A stretch of DNA of 64,000 bases from contig CAVYZK010000007.1 in assembly GCA_963772935.1 (NCBI GenBank), positions 434,001 to 498,000 of the forward strand, written 5' to 3'. Within the stretch, counting starts at the first letter, position 1; each line of letters opens with the position of its first letter. The notes beneath the pieces are model-generated. The model ran no database searches and was not told where the DNA came from. It saw only the letters and a list, made by a program, of their open reading frames with translations. Both the position numbers and the translations under genes were made by a program. This document shows, piece after piece, positions 46,981-56,754 of the stretch. Source of the stretch: JANNNF01 sp963772935. GTDB taxonomy: Bacteria; Pseudomonadota; Alphaproteobacteria; Rhodobacterales; Rhodobacteraceae.

Positions 46981-48127
46981 ATGACGGCTGCAGTGACGGT
47001 GCTTGTGGGCACCACCAAAGGCGCTTTTGTATCTGACGGGCGGCCCGGATTGGCAGGTCAGCGGGCCATTCTGCGATGGCTGGAATATCAACCATGTGGT
47101 CGGCTGCGCGCAGACCGGCACCCTTTGGGCGGCAGGTGGCGGCGAATGGCCGGGGGCCGGGGTCTGGCGGTCTGATGATGCGGGCCAGACATGGACTCTG
47201 ACCCTGCTGGCCAACGGCAAGTTCGACGACTGGCTGCGCAGCGACCCCTCGGTTGCCGAATACACGGGCCGCACCGCCGCCCCGCCCGCGCCCTACACCG
47301 GGCAGGTCGAGGCGATCTGGTCTTTGGCCCACGCCGGGGGCGCGTTGTTTGCCGGGGTGAAACCTGCCGCCCTGTATGTCAGCCACGACCGGGGCGATAG
47401 CTGGGCGCGGGTTGATGCGCTCAGCAACCATCCCTCTGCCCCGGACTGGGAACCGGGTGGTGCTGGGCTGGTGCTGCACAGCATCGTCGCCGACCCCGGC
47501 GATCCGGCCAAACTGTGGGTCGGGATTTCTTCGGCAGGGGTACTGGCGACCGAGGATGGCGGGCAAAGCTGGCACCGCCGCAACCGCCTGTCGAACGAAG
47601 ATCACGCCGGCCACAGCCACCCCGGCCAAAACCCCAGCCATGAAACCGGGCATTGCGTCCACAACATCGTGCGCGCGCCGGGGAAGGGTGATGTGATGTA
47701 TCAGCAAAACCACCACGGCGTGTTCCGCAGCAATGACGGCGGACGCAGTTGGCTGGATATCACCGACGGCCTGCCGTCGAATTTCGGCTTTCCCATCGCT
47801 GTGCATCCGCACGATCCGCAAACCCTGTGGGTGCTGCCGCTGAACGGCGACATGCTGGGGCGCTTTCCGCCCGGTGCCTCGGCGGCGGTCTGGCGCTCGC
47901 GCGATGGCGGGGTCAGTTGGCAGGCGCTGCGCGACGGCCTGCCTGCCAAGGATTGCTACTTCACCGTGCTGCGCCAGGCGATGGCGGTGGACACCGCCAC
48001 CCCGACAGGCGTGTATTTCGGCACCAACAGCGGCTCGGTCTTTGCCACCAATGACGAAGGCGACCACTGGCACGAAATCGCCCGCCACCTGCCCACCATC
48101 CTCAGCGTCGAGGTGTTAGTGCGCTGA
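46981..48127 (+). CDS. BNR/sialidase-like beta-propeller protein, frameshifted as sequenced
   Basis: The protein has several BNR/Asp-box repeats (SDDAGQTWTL, SHDRGDSWARV, TEDGGQSWHRR, SNDGGRSWLDI, SRDGGVSWQAL, TNDEGDHWHEI) typical of a six- or seven-blade propeller found in sialidases and related proteins. There is no signal peptide. The first 16 codons (VLVGTTKGAF) are one frame off from the rest (YLTGGPDWQVSGPFCDGWNINHVVG); removing G 47029 joins them into 381 aa. Enzyme activity cannot be claimed. It closes the catabolic run and overlaps the convergent efflux gene by 12 bases. Confidence 0.75.
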
Positions 48128-49687
48128 CGACGGCCCCCCCCGGGGCGCTGGCTTTTTCAGGAACATCACAAAGAACGACAGTGACGCAAACAGCACCGAC
48201 AGAATGGTGAACACGTCGATCAAAGACATGATCGTCGCCTGCCGGGTGATATCGGCGGCCATATTGGCAAGCGCAACCGTATCACCGTCATAGCCCTGCG
48301 CCGTCAGCGCAGCAGCGGTAGCGTTCAACTGTGCCATCACGGTCGGATCAGACCATGTGACCGTTTCCGCCAGCCGTTCATAATGCAACGCCCCCCGGTC
48401 TGCCAAAACCGTGTTGATCAGCGCCAACCCCACCGCCCCGCCAAGGTTACGGGTCAGGTTGTAAAGGCCCGATGCGTTCTTCAACCGATCCGGCGGCAGG
48501 GTGCCAAGGGCGAGGTTGTTGATCGGCACCATCGACAGCATCAATGACATGCCGCGCAAAATCTGCGGCACCAGCAACTCGCCAAAATCCCAATCGGCGG
48601 TCATGCCCGTAAGCATCCACGAACTGGTGCCAAAGCCGATAAAGCCCACCATCATCAGAATGCGCAGGTCGATCTTCGATGACAGAAAGCCCACCAAAGG
48701 TGCTGTCAGAAACATCGCAAGACCCGACACAAACATCGTCTCGCCAATCATCAGACTGTCGTAGCCGCGAATATGCCCCAGATACAGCGGGTAGAGATAC
48801 GTCAGCCCGTACAGCCCCACCCCCAGCACAAAGGAAAACAGCGACCCAAAGGCAAAGTTCACATCCAGAAACGCCCGCAAGTCCACAATCGGCTCATCGC
48901 GGGTCAGTGCCCGGTAAAAGAACCACACGCCCCCCACAATCATCACCACCGTCAGCGCCAGCACCGCGTGATCATCGAACCAGTCGTTGCCGGGGCCTTC
49001 CTCCAGCACAAACTCCATCGACCCAAGGAAGGCCACCATCGCGCCGAACCCCCACCAGTCAAACCGGCGGAACAGGGCAAAGTTGGGCTTGTCAAAGTCG
49101 ATCAGCGTCCAGGCCGCAATCGCCACCGCAATGCCGAACGGCACGTTGACCAGAAACAGCCAATGCCAAGACAGCGCATGGCTCAGACTGCCGCCAATCG
49201 TCGGCCCAATGGTGGGCGCGAGCGTGGCAACCAGCCCGATCATGGGCGACACAATCGCCTGCTTGGATTTCGGAAAGATGGTGAAGGCCGCCGCAAACAC
49301 CGACGGGATCATGCCCCCGCCCAGAAACCCCTGCAACGCGCGCCACAGGATCATCTCATTGATGCTGCCGGACGTGGCACACATGAACGACGCAATGGTA
49401 AACCCGGCGGCAGACAGGGTGAACAACAGCCGCGTAGACAACACCCGCCCCAAAAACCCGGACAGCGGAATCATGATCACTTCCGCAATCAGATAGGCCG
49501 TCTGCACCCAGGAGATCTCATCCGCACTGGCCCCCAACCCCGCCTGAATCTCGGCAAGCGAGGCGGACACGATCTGGATATCCAGAATCGCCATGAACAT
49601 GCCGAACACCATCGCCAGAAAGGCAAAGATGCGGCGCATGGATATTGTCTGTGGCATCGGCTGTTCGGCAACCTCGGTCGCGGGCAT
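48116..49687 (-). CDS. EmrB/QacA-type MFS multidrug efflux protein (DHA2)
   Basis: An inner-membrane proton-coupled drug exporter with 14 predicted helices (523 aa). Motifs include the antiporter LDIQIVSASLAEIQAGLG region in helix 1, WVQTAYLIAEVIMIPLSGFLG and GGGMIPSVFAAAFTIFP. It follows the membrane-fusion gene by 6 bases, so it is the EmrB partner of an EmrAB pump working with an outer-membrane channel. The divergent TetR-family gene probably represses it. It ends in a Pro-rich cytoplasmic tail. Confidence 0.92.
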   Translation of the reverse strand: MPATEVAEQPMPQTISMRRIFAFLAMVFGMFMAILDIQIVSASLAEIQAGLGASADEISWVQTAYLIAEVIMIPLSGFLGRVLSTRLLFTLSAAGFTIASFMCATSGSINEMILWRALQGFLGGGMIPSVFAAAFTIFPKSKQAIVSPMIGLVATLAPTIGPTIGGSLSHALSWHWLFLVNVPFGIAVAIAAWTLIDFDKPNFALFRRFDWWGFGAMVAFLGSMEFVLEEGPGNDWFDDHAVLALTVVMIVGGVWFFYRALTRDEPIVDLRAFLDVNFAFGSLFSFVLGVGLYGLTYLYPLYLGHIRGYDSLMIGETMFVSGLAMFLTAPLVGFLSSKIDLRILMMVGFIGFGTSSWMLTGMTADWDFGELLVPQILRGMSLMLSMVPINNLALGTLPPDRLKNASGLYNLTRNLGGAVGLALINTVLADRGALHYERLAETVTWSDPTVMAQLNATAAALTAQGYDGDTVALANMAADITRQATIMSLIDVFTILSVLFASLSFFVMFLKKPAPRGGPSSAH

Positions 49688-49693
49688 GACAGG

Positions 49694-50848
49694 TCACTTC
49701 GCAGCAACAGAGGTGCGGCTGTCAACCTCGACCACCGCACTCAACCCCGCGCGCAAGGCCCCTGTCGCCAGCAGATCGTCGGGCAGGCTGATACGCACCG
49801 GCACCCGCTGCACCACCTTGGTGAAGTTGCCCGTGGCGTTCGACGGCGGCAGGATCGAAAACATCGCCCCCGTGGCTGGCGCGATAAACTCAACCCGCCC
49901 CTCGAACGTCTGGTCGGGCAGCGCGTCAATCGTCACATGCACCAAGGCCCCGGGCGCGATGCCCGCCAACTGGCCTTCCTTGTAATTCGCCTCGATATAC
50001 AGCGTATCCGTCGGCACAATCGCCGCCAACCGCTGGCCGGGTGACACCAGATCGCCCGGCTCCATCGCCATGTTGCTGACCACCCCGGCATAAGGCGCGC
50101 GCAGCACCGTCAGGTCCAGATTGCGCTGCGCCTGATCAACAGCCAGTTGCAGCACCCGGGTCTGGCTTTCAGACTCCAGATAATCGGCCTGCAAGACCGC
50201 AACATTCGCCTTGGCGCTGGCAATCTGCGCATCCGCCCCGGCAACGGCGGCACTGGCCTGATCCAGCGCGGCAGAATCATCATCCAACGTGGCTTGCGCC
50301 GCCGATTTCGATGCCACCAGCGCCCGCGTCCGCTGCACCGTCAGGTCGGCATTGTGCAACACTGCCGCCGCCGCCACCTTCTGCGCCTCGGCCTGCCCCA
50401 CCGATGCCTCTGCCGCCGCGATCTGCATCTTGATGCGGTTCAGGGTGGCGGCCTGTGTGCCGATCCGGCTTTGCGCGGTTTCCAGCGCGATGCGGTAATC
50501 GCCGTCATCAAGGCTGGCAATCACATCGCCCTTGGCCACACGCTGGTTTTCTACCACCACCATCGTATCCACATAACCTTGGATTTTCGCGGATATAGAG
50601 CCGATATCGGTCTGCACATAGGCGTCATCGGTGCTGACCATGAACCGCCCGTCGGTCCAGTAGCCATAGCCAAAATTGCCCGCCCCGGCCAGAACGGCCA
50701 ACCCGACCGCCCCAAGGATCAGCCGCTTGCGCGACTTCGGCGGGGTAGGGGCGGCCGCAGGGGCAGCAGGCTGTGCGGGCGTCATCGGCACAAGGGTCGG
50801 TTGGTGCGGCGCTGCGGGTTTTACGCTGTCTTGAATGTCCAAAGCCAT
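49694..50848 (-). CDS. EmrA/HlyD-type membrane fusion protein
   Basis: The periplasmic adaptor of the efflux pump (384 aa). A cytoplasmic Pro/Ala-rich N-terminus leads to one membrane helix (RLILGAVGLAVLAGAGNFGYGY, about residues 42-63). A split biotinyl-lipoyl domain (VSTDDAYVQTDIGSISAKIQGYV) and an alpha-hairpin coiled coil (about 115-220) follow, then the second lipoyl half (LRAPYAGVVSNMAMEPGDLVSPGQ). AAAGGGCCGG precedes ATG 50848. One of two TetR operators lies 17 bases upstream. Confidence 0.92.
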   Translation of the reverse strand: MALDIQDSVKPAAPHQPTLVPMTPAQPAAPAAAPTPPKSRKRLILGAVGLAVLAGAGNFGYGYWTDGRFMVSTDDAYVQTDIGSISAKIQGYVDTMVVVENQRVAKGDVIASLDDGDYRIALETAQSRIGTQAATLNRIKMQIAAAEASVGQAEAQKVAAAAVLHNADLTVQRTRALVASKSAAQATLDDDSAALDQASAAVAGADAQIASAKANVAVLQADYLESESQTRVLQLAVDQAQRNLDLTVLRAPYAGVVSNMAMEPGDLVSPGQRLAAIVPTDTLYIEANYKEGQLAGIAPGALVHVTIDALPDQTFEGRVEFIAPATGAMFSILPPSNATGNFTKVVQRVPVRISLPDDLLATGALRAGLSAVVEVDSRTSVAAK

Positions 50849-50865
50849 AACCGGCCCTTTCGTCT

Positions 50866-50885
50866 GATCGAACCGATCGGTTCTG
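50866..50885. promoter_or_regulatory. TetR operator 1 (efflux side)
   Basis: The core GAACCGATCGGTTC is a perfect 14-bp palindrome just upstream of the emrA-type gene. It matches operator 2 at 50929-50948 (ATCGAACC ... GGTTCGAT). Confidence 0.7.
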
Positions 50886-50928
50886 TTGGACTTGACATAG
50901 ACCTATGGCAGTGGCAAATCAAGAGTGA

Positions 50929-50948
50929 ATCGAACCAACCGGTTCGAT
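50929..50948. promoter_or_regulatory. TetR operator 2 (regulator side)
   Basis: ATCGAACC-AACC-GGTTCGAT is a 20-bp inverted repeat with 8-base arms, 22 bases before the TetR GTG start. The centres of the two sites are about 63 bases apart, which would let one repressor control both divergent promoters. TTGACA at 50892-50897 lies between them. Confidence 0.7.
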
Positions 50949-50969
50949 CATTTGAAAGCAGGATTGCCA

Positions 50970-51614
50970 GTGCCGTCACCCGATCAGCCGACCCAACGCT
51001 ATGCCGCCGGCCAACACCCGGCCAAGCGCGACCAGATCCTTGACGGCGCACACCGGGTGATTTCCCGCCTTGGCTTTGACGCCGCCGGAATGGCCGATAT
51101 CACGCGCGAAGCAGGCGTGTCGAAGGGCACGATCTATGTCTATTTCCAGGGCAAGGACGACCTGTTCGCCGCCCTGATCGAACGCGAGCGCGCGGCAATC
51201 TTTGCAGGCGTGTCGGCGGCGCTGCATCTGCCGGGCACCGTACCTGAACGGCTGACGCATTACGGCAAAACGCTGGTGCGCCTGCTGTGTTCCGCCCCCG
51301 TGGTGCAGGCCCACCGCGTGGTGATCGGGGTGGCCGAGCGCAAACCCCATCTGGCCGCCGACTTCTACGCCACAGGTGCGCTGCGCGGCATGGCCCTGCT
51401 GCAAGGCTTTCTGGCCGAGCAGATCACCGCAGGCCACCTGCGCCCCTGCGAGACCGACCTCGCCGCCCAACAATTCGTCGCCCTCTGCCTCGCCGGCCTG
51501 TTCCGCCCACGGCTGCTGGGCTACATGCAACACCCCCCGACGGAAGACCACATCGCCCATAACGTGGACAGCGCGGTTGCGGTGTTCATGGCGGCGTATG
51601 GGGTGGGGGGGTAG
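50970..51614 (+). CDS. TetR/AcrR-family transcriptional repressor
   Basis: A probable local repressor of the efflux pump. From GTG 50970 (after AGCAGGA) it is 214 aa. The helix-turn-helix is KRDQILDGAHRVISRLGFDAAGMADITREAGVSKGTIYVYF and the C-terminal ligand domain is of TetR_C type. A longer frame from GTG 50925 would place operator 2 inside the coding sequence and is less likely. Confidence 0.88.
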   Translation: MPSPDQPTQRYAAGQHPAKRDQILDGAHRVISRLGFDAAGMADITREAGVSKGTIYVYFQGKDDLFAALIERERAAIFAGVSAALHLPGTVPERLTHYGKTLVRLLCSAPVVQAHRVVIGVAERKPHLAADFYATGALRGMALLQGFLAEQITAGHLRPCETDLAAQQFVALCLAGLFRPRLLGYMQHPPTEDHIAHNVDSAVAVFMAAYGVGG

Positions 51615-52185
51615 CTAGTGCTGCTTGTGGAAACGGAACGGAAAATGAGATGGCGACAGACTTGAAAAGCCGGGCTTAAAGGAAGCTTAAATGCAACAGA
51701 CGAAGAGGTACGGTTCGCTTGGTTAGAGCGAGTAAGTCTCAATGGAAACGGCTTTCTGATTGCTTCTGACCTGCGCGGCAAGGGCAATGCCAGACCGTCG
51801 GGCGGGCACAAGAGTTAGCGGTTTATGGTTCAACACATCCCACGGGATTTCTGCTGGTGACGGTGCAGAATGCCCGCCCGAGAGGGGGTGATGAGCGATC
51901 AGAAATCGTCCGGTGGACGATTTCCGCGAAGAACGCCCGGCCCGTGGCCGGGCCGGGAGGCGGGCATTGCCCGGCGCGCTTCGCGCTTGATTCCGGGCCA
52001 GAAGAAGTTTGGTTCAGTGAAGGTTCAGGGGCCATCCCACCGTGCAGCCCCTAAGCGCCCTTCAAGACGCGCCCTTCAAACAATTTTACCTCTCCCGTCC
52101 ACCCCCAAACCCTAACAAACCGTTAATACCCACACCCAACCCTTTGATTTCCCTGACCCCGCGACCGTCCCATCACCGGACACGC
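51615..52185. other. Non-coding gap of about 570 bases
   Basis: The centre (51781-52008) is the long copy of the inverted repeat described separately. 51615-51780 is less GC-rich than its surroundings and holds no convincing gene. 52009-52185 is C-rich with several CCCAACC-like runs and likewise no supported gene; it could contain the 3' end of the minus-strand operon. Confidence 0.6.
51781..52008. repeat. Long non-coding repeat, full copy (inverted partner at 36551-36715)
   Basis: The outer parts match the reverse complement of 36551-36715. The extra internal segment contains two hairpins: GAAATCGTCC/GGACGATTTC with a 3-base loop (51902-51924) and CCCGGCC/GGCCGGG (51936-51952). No reading frame with protein-like content was seen. 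A dispersed repeat or a structured transcript end are both possible. Confidence 0.75.
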
Positions 52186-53619
52186 TTACCCCTTCCGCGT
52201 GACCAGCCGCGTGTCCAGATAGCTCTCAATCGCCTCGGACCCGCCTTCGGTGCCGTGGCCGGAATCCTTCATGCCGCCGAACGGAATTTCCGGCAGCGCA
52301 AGGCCCAGATGGTTGATCGACAGCATCCCGGACTCCACCTCATTGCCCAGCCGAGTCGCCGTCTCTCCACTGCGGGTGAAGGCATAGGCGGCCAGCGCAA
52401 AGGGCAGGCGGTTGGCCTCGGCAATCGCGTCGTCCAGATGGGCAAAGCGGTTGATCACCGCGACCGGGCCAAAGGGTTCCTCATTCATGATGCGGGCATC
52501 CACCGGCACATCGACCAGAACGGTGGGCTCAAAGAACCAGCCTTCATTGCCGATCCTGCGCCCCCCCGTCGCCAGCCGCGCGCCCCGATCCACCGCGTCG
52601 GCCACCAGCGCCTCCAGCACCGGAATCCGCCGTTCATTGGCCAGCGGCCCCATGTCGGTGTCGGGCGACATTCCGTTCCCCACCCGAGTCGCCTTCGCCA
52701 CGGCAGTGAAGCCGTCGATGAACGCCTCCGCCACCCCGTTTTGCACCAGAAACCGGGTCGGCGACACGCAGACCTGCCCCGCGTTGCGAAACTTGTGGGG
52801 CGCGATCAGACCCACGGCCAGATCAAGGTCGGCATCATCGGTCACGATCACCGGGGCATGGCCGCCCAGTTCCATCGTGGCGCGTTTCATGTGCTGGCCC
52901 GCCAGTGCGGCCAGATGCTTGCCCACCGGGGTGGACCCGGTAAAGCTGATCTTGCGGATGATCGGATGGGCGATCAGGTAGGATGAGATATCCGCAGGCA
53001 CCCCGAACACAAGGTTGACTACCCCTGCCGGAATCCCGGCTTCATGAAACGCGTTGATCAGCGCGGCGGGCGAGGCCGGGGTTTCCTCGGGCGCCTTCAC
53101 GATGATCGAACAGCCCGCAGCGAGGGCCGCACACAGCTTGCGCACCACCTGATTGATCGGGAAGTTCCACGGGGTGAACGCCGCCACCGGGCCAACGGGC
53201 AGTTTCAGCGTCATCTGCAACACGCCGGGGGTGCGCGACGGGATGGTCTGGCCGTAGGTGCGCTGCGCCTCGCCGGCGAACCAGTCGATGATATCGGCCC
53301 CGGCCAGCGTTTCCATCCGCGATTGCGCCAGCGGTTTGCCCTGCTCGCGCGTCATCATCTCGGCCACCTCGTCCACGCGCGCGCGCAGCAGGTCTGCCGC
53401 GCGGCGCATCAGTTTGGACCGATCGAAGGCCGAGGTGTTGCGCCAGACCTGAAACCCCCGTTCCGCCGCCGCAAGGGCCGCGTCCAGATCAACCCGTTCC
53501 GCCCAGGCCACGGTGCCAATCTGTTTGGCGGTCGCGGGGTCCAGCACCGGAATGGTCTTTCCCGCGGCAGCGGGTTGCCAGATGCCGTTGATGTAAAGCC
53601 GGGTGTCGGGATAATTCAT
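52186..53619 (-). CDS. NAD(P)-dependent aldehyde dehydrogenase, succinate-semialdehyde type
   Basis: Oxidises an acyl semialdehyde to the acid in the cytoplasm. The 477-aa protein matches the GabD-like group: AAFTPWNFPINQVVRKL (cofactor site), FTGSTPVGKHLAALAGQHMKR, catalytic Glu in MELGGHAPVIV and catalytic Cys in NAGQVCVSPTRF. It is the last gene of the CoA/peptide-transporter operon and overlaps the FadB-like gene by 4 bases. Succinate semialdehyde is the family default; the operon may use another semialdehyde. Confidence 0.88.
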   Translation of the reverse strand: MNYPDTRLYINGIWQPAAAGKTIPVLDPATAKQIGTVAWAERVDLDAALAAAERGFQVWRNTSAFDRSKLMRRAADLLRARVDEVAEMMTREQGKPLAQSRMETLAGADIIDWFAGEAQRTYGQTIPSRTPGVLQMTLKLPVGPVAAFTPWNFPINQVVRKLCAALAAGCSIIVKAPEETPASPAALINAFHEAGIPAGVVNLVFGVPADISSYLIAHPIIRKISFTGSTPVGKHLAALAGQHMKRATMELGGHAPVIVTDDADLDLAVGLIAPHKFRNAGQVCVSPTRFLVQNGVAEAFIDGFTAVAKATRVGNGMSPDTDMGPLANERRIPVLEALVADAVDRGARLATGGRRIGNEGWFFEPTVLVDVPVDARIMNEEPFGPVAVINRFAHLDDAIAEANRLPFALAAYAFTRSGETATRLGNEVESGMLSINHLGLALPEIPFGGMKDSGHGTEGGSEAIESYLDTRLVTRKG

Positions 53620-55535
53620 GTCATCTGTCCTGTTTGTCGCCGCGCGCGTTGAAACATCGGCCCGCCACGCTGTCGGGGAAAGCCGTAGCCGTGGACCAGC
53701 ACCAGATCAATATCCGCCGGATTCTGGGCAATGCCTTCGGCGAGGATCGCCTGCCCCTCGTCGGCCATCGCGGTCAGCAGGGCTGCGGTGATCGCGTCAG
53801 GCGGCATGGCGATGGGGGCAGGCAGCACCCCTGCCAGCAAGGCGGCGGTCTGGCCTGATGGATGCGCCGTGCGGTCGCCGGGGCGATAATCATACCAGCC
53901 CCCGCCCGTCTTTTGCCCCTTTCGCCCGGCCTCGACCAGAATATCTCCCGGCGTCTGGGGCACGTCCTGCCCTGCGGCCCGCGCCGCCTGACGGTGCATG
54001 TAGGATATATCGAGGCCCGCCAGATCCTGCACCTCGAACGGCCCCATGGCATAGCCATAGCCGCGCATGGCGGCGTCGATATCGGCGAAGGGCACGCCTT
54101 GGTGCAGCAGGGCTTCCGCCGCAGTCCGGGCGCGGCGCAAGATGCGGTTGCCGATAAATCCGTCACAAATGCCCGCCTGCACCGGGATTTTGCGCAGTTT
54201 CCCCGCCAGCGAGAACGCGGCGGCCAGCACATCGGCGGCCGTATCGGGAAGGGGGATCACCTCCAGCAGTTTCATCAGATGCGCGGGGCTGAAGAAATGC
54301 AGACCAAGGAAACGCTCGGGGTGGGGCAGGCCTTCGACGATCAGCCTTGGGTCGATGTAGGATGTGTTGGTGGCGAGGATGGTCTGCGGCGTGCAGACCT
54401 GCGCCAGCTCGGCAAAGACCGCGCGTTTGGTGGGCAAGTCTTCAAACACCGCCTCGATCACCAGATCGCACTCCGCCAAAGCGCTGTAGCCGACCACGCC
54501 TCGCACGCCTTTCAGGCGCGCCTCGGCGTCTGACGCGGACAAGCCCCTTTGCGCTGGCTGCGTCGAAAATAGCACGTCAGCGCGGTGATGGCCCGTGTCA
54601 GCGCGGCCTCGTTCTGTTCGACCAGCACCACGGGCAAGCCCGCATTGCGCAGCGCAGCGGCGATGCCAACACCCATGGTGCCACCGCCTACCACACCCAC
54701 TTGCGTCACGGGGCGGGGGGCCGTATCGCGCAAAGCAACGGGCCGAGGTGCTGCGCGTTCGGCGAAAAACAGATGGCGCAGGGCGGCGGCCTGTTCTGAC
54801 GACCGCAGCTTAAGGAACACCTCGCGTTCGTGGCGCAGGCCTTCGGTCAGGCCGTTTTCAACCCCATGCCGCACCGCAGCCAGTGCCAGCAAAGGTGCCG
54901 TCGCCCCCTTGGCACTCCGGCGCAGGCGCGCCTCAGCCTCGGCCCAAACTTCTGGCGCGGGCGGCGTAAACGCCCGCTCTGGCACCGGGGTCAGCGCAAA
55001 CGCCACCGCCTCGGCCACCAGATCGCCCGTGGCAATATGGTCCACCAGACCCAAAGCCAATGGCCGCCTCGGTATCCAGCGACGCCATCTCTGCCACCAC
55101 GGGAATGGCCGCCTCAACCCCGATCAGCCGGGGCAATCGTTGCGTGCCGCCCGCCCCCGGAATGATCCCCAGACTGACCTCGGGCAGCGCAAACCGTGTA
55201 CCCGGTGCCGCCACGCGCCGATGGCAGGCAAGCGCCAATTCCAGCCCGCCACCCAACGCCACACCGTGAATGGCGGCGGTCCACGGCACCGCCGACCCCT
55301 CGATCAACGCAATCACCTGCGGCAGCGTCGGCTCCTCCACCGGCCGGTCAAATTCCGTCAGATCCGCCCCGCCGACGAACATCTTGCCTGCCCCGGTCAG
55401 CACCACGGCGTCGGCATCCAGCCCGGGGATCAGATCCCACAATGCCTGCCGCACAGCACCGTTCAGCGCGTTGACGGGCGGGTTGCTGATCGTCACCACC
55501 GCCACGCGGCCCTGCATGGTCACATCGACAGCCAT
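53616..55535 (-). CDS. FadB/FadJ-like enoyl-CoA hydratase/3-hydroxyacyl-CoA dehydrogenase, three frameshifts as sequenced
   Basis: A bifunctional beta-oxidation-type enzyme. The N-terminal crotonase domain (NPPVNALNGAVRQALWD, HGVALGGGLELALACHRRVA, EVSLGIIPGAGGTQRLPRLIG) is followed by a Rossmann domain (VGVVGGGTMGVGIAAALRNAG) and the dehydrogenase C-domain (ATNTSYIDPRLI, FLGLHFFSPAHLMKLLEVIP, GYGYAMGPFEV). The frame breaks near 55064, 54574 and 54540. Removing one base at each gives 638 aa, including AIFDAASAKGLSASDAEARL across the last two. It starts directly after the CoA-transferase stop. Confidence 0.85.
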
Positions 55536-56754
55536 TCAACCCTCCAGATCAAGACAGGCGACAGCGCCCGCCTGCACCAACGCCGCAATCCGGGCCTCGT
55601 CCAGCCCCAAAACACCCGTCAGCACCGCCCGCGTATCCTGCCCCAGCAACGGCGGGGCCTTGGCCTTGCGCCCCACCTGCGCCTCCAGCCCATGCGCCGC
55701 ACGGATCAGCGACACGGGGCCAAGCGTCGGGTGATCCAGCACCTCGACCACCCCGCGTTCGGTGACGCTCGGGCTTTGCAGCGCCTCGGCCACGGTCTTT
55801 ACCCGGCCAGCGGGAACACCTGCGCGGGTGCAGGCGGCAATCCAGTGATCGCAGCTTTGCAACAGCATCGCCGCCGACAGCGCAGGCAGCAGATCATCCC
55901 GGTGCAGCGCCCGCTGATGGGCGGTCACAAACCGCGGGTCACGGGCAAGCGCAGGCAGGCCCACCACCTGTTCGCACAGGTCCACAAACATCCGGTCATT
56001 GCCAACCGCCAAGGCAAAAATCCCATCCGACGCATCGAACACCTGATAGGGCACCACGGTGGGGTGCGCGTTGCCAAAGCGCGCGGGTTCCACCCCGCCG
56101 TTCAAGTACCCCGTGCCCACGTTGATCAGCAGGTTCAGCGTCGCATCCAGCAGCGCCACGTCGATGTTCTGCCCCAACCCCGGTTTCCCTGCGCTGATAC
56201 AGCGCCGCCAGAATCGACTGGGTGGCGATCATCCCCGCCACCACATCGGTAAACGCCACACCCAGACGGCTGGGCGGGCCATCCTCTGGCCCGGTGATCG
56301 ACATCAGCCCGCTTTCGGCCTGCATGATGAAGTCATAACCCGGGCGGTCCCGTTCCGGCCCGGTCTGGCCATACCCTGAAATCGAGCAATAGATGATCCC
56401 CGGATTGAGCTTGCGCAGATCGGCGTAGCCGATGCCCAGACGGTCCACCGTGCCGGCGCGGAAATTCTCAACCACCACATCGGCTTGGGCGGCAAGGTCC
56501 AGCACGATCTGGCGACCCTCAGCCGATTTCAGATCAACGGCGATCGAATGTTTGCCCCGGTTGGCTGACAGGTAATAGGTGCTGACGCCCTTGTAATTCG
56601 GGATCGACCACGCCCGCGTGTCATCGCCGCCGATGATGTTTTCGATCTTCCACACCGTGGCACCCAGATCGCCAAGGCTCATCGTGGCCCAAGGCCCGGC
56701 CAACACGCGGGTCAGGTCCAGCACGCGGATGCCGTCCAGCGGAAGCTTGGTCAT
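55536..56754 (-). CDS. CaiB/BaiF-family CoA-transferase, frameshifted as sequenced
   Basis: A type III CoA-transferase that activates an organic acid as CoA thioester. From ATG 56754: LPLDGIRVLDLTRVLAGPW, LGDLGATVWKIE, VENFRAGTVDRLGIGY and SISGYGQTGPERDRPGYD. The frame breaks near 56176, then continues GQNIDVALLDATLNLLINVGTGYL. Removing one G from the run of four (CCCC at 56172-56175, plus strand) gives 405 aa. It overlaps the transporter ATPase gene (ATGA), so import and CoA activation appear coupled. Confidence 0.87.

Noticed and set aside
51615..52185. tRNA, transposon remnant or small-protein gene in the gap
   Set aside because: No cloverleaf, transposase-like frame or terminal repeats could be supported; only the shared repeat and hairpins are clear.
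54585..56252. 555-aa plus-strand open frame opposite the FadB-like and CoA-transferase genes
   Set aside because: Low-complexity shadow; the opposite strand carries conserved enzyme motifs.
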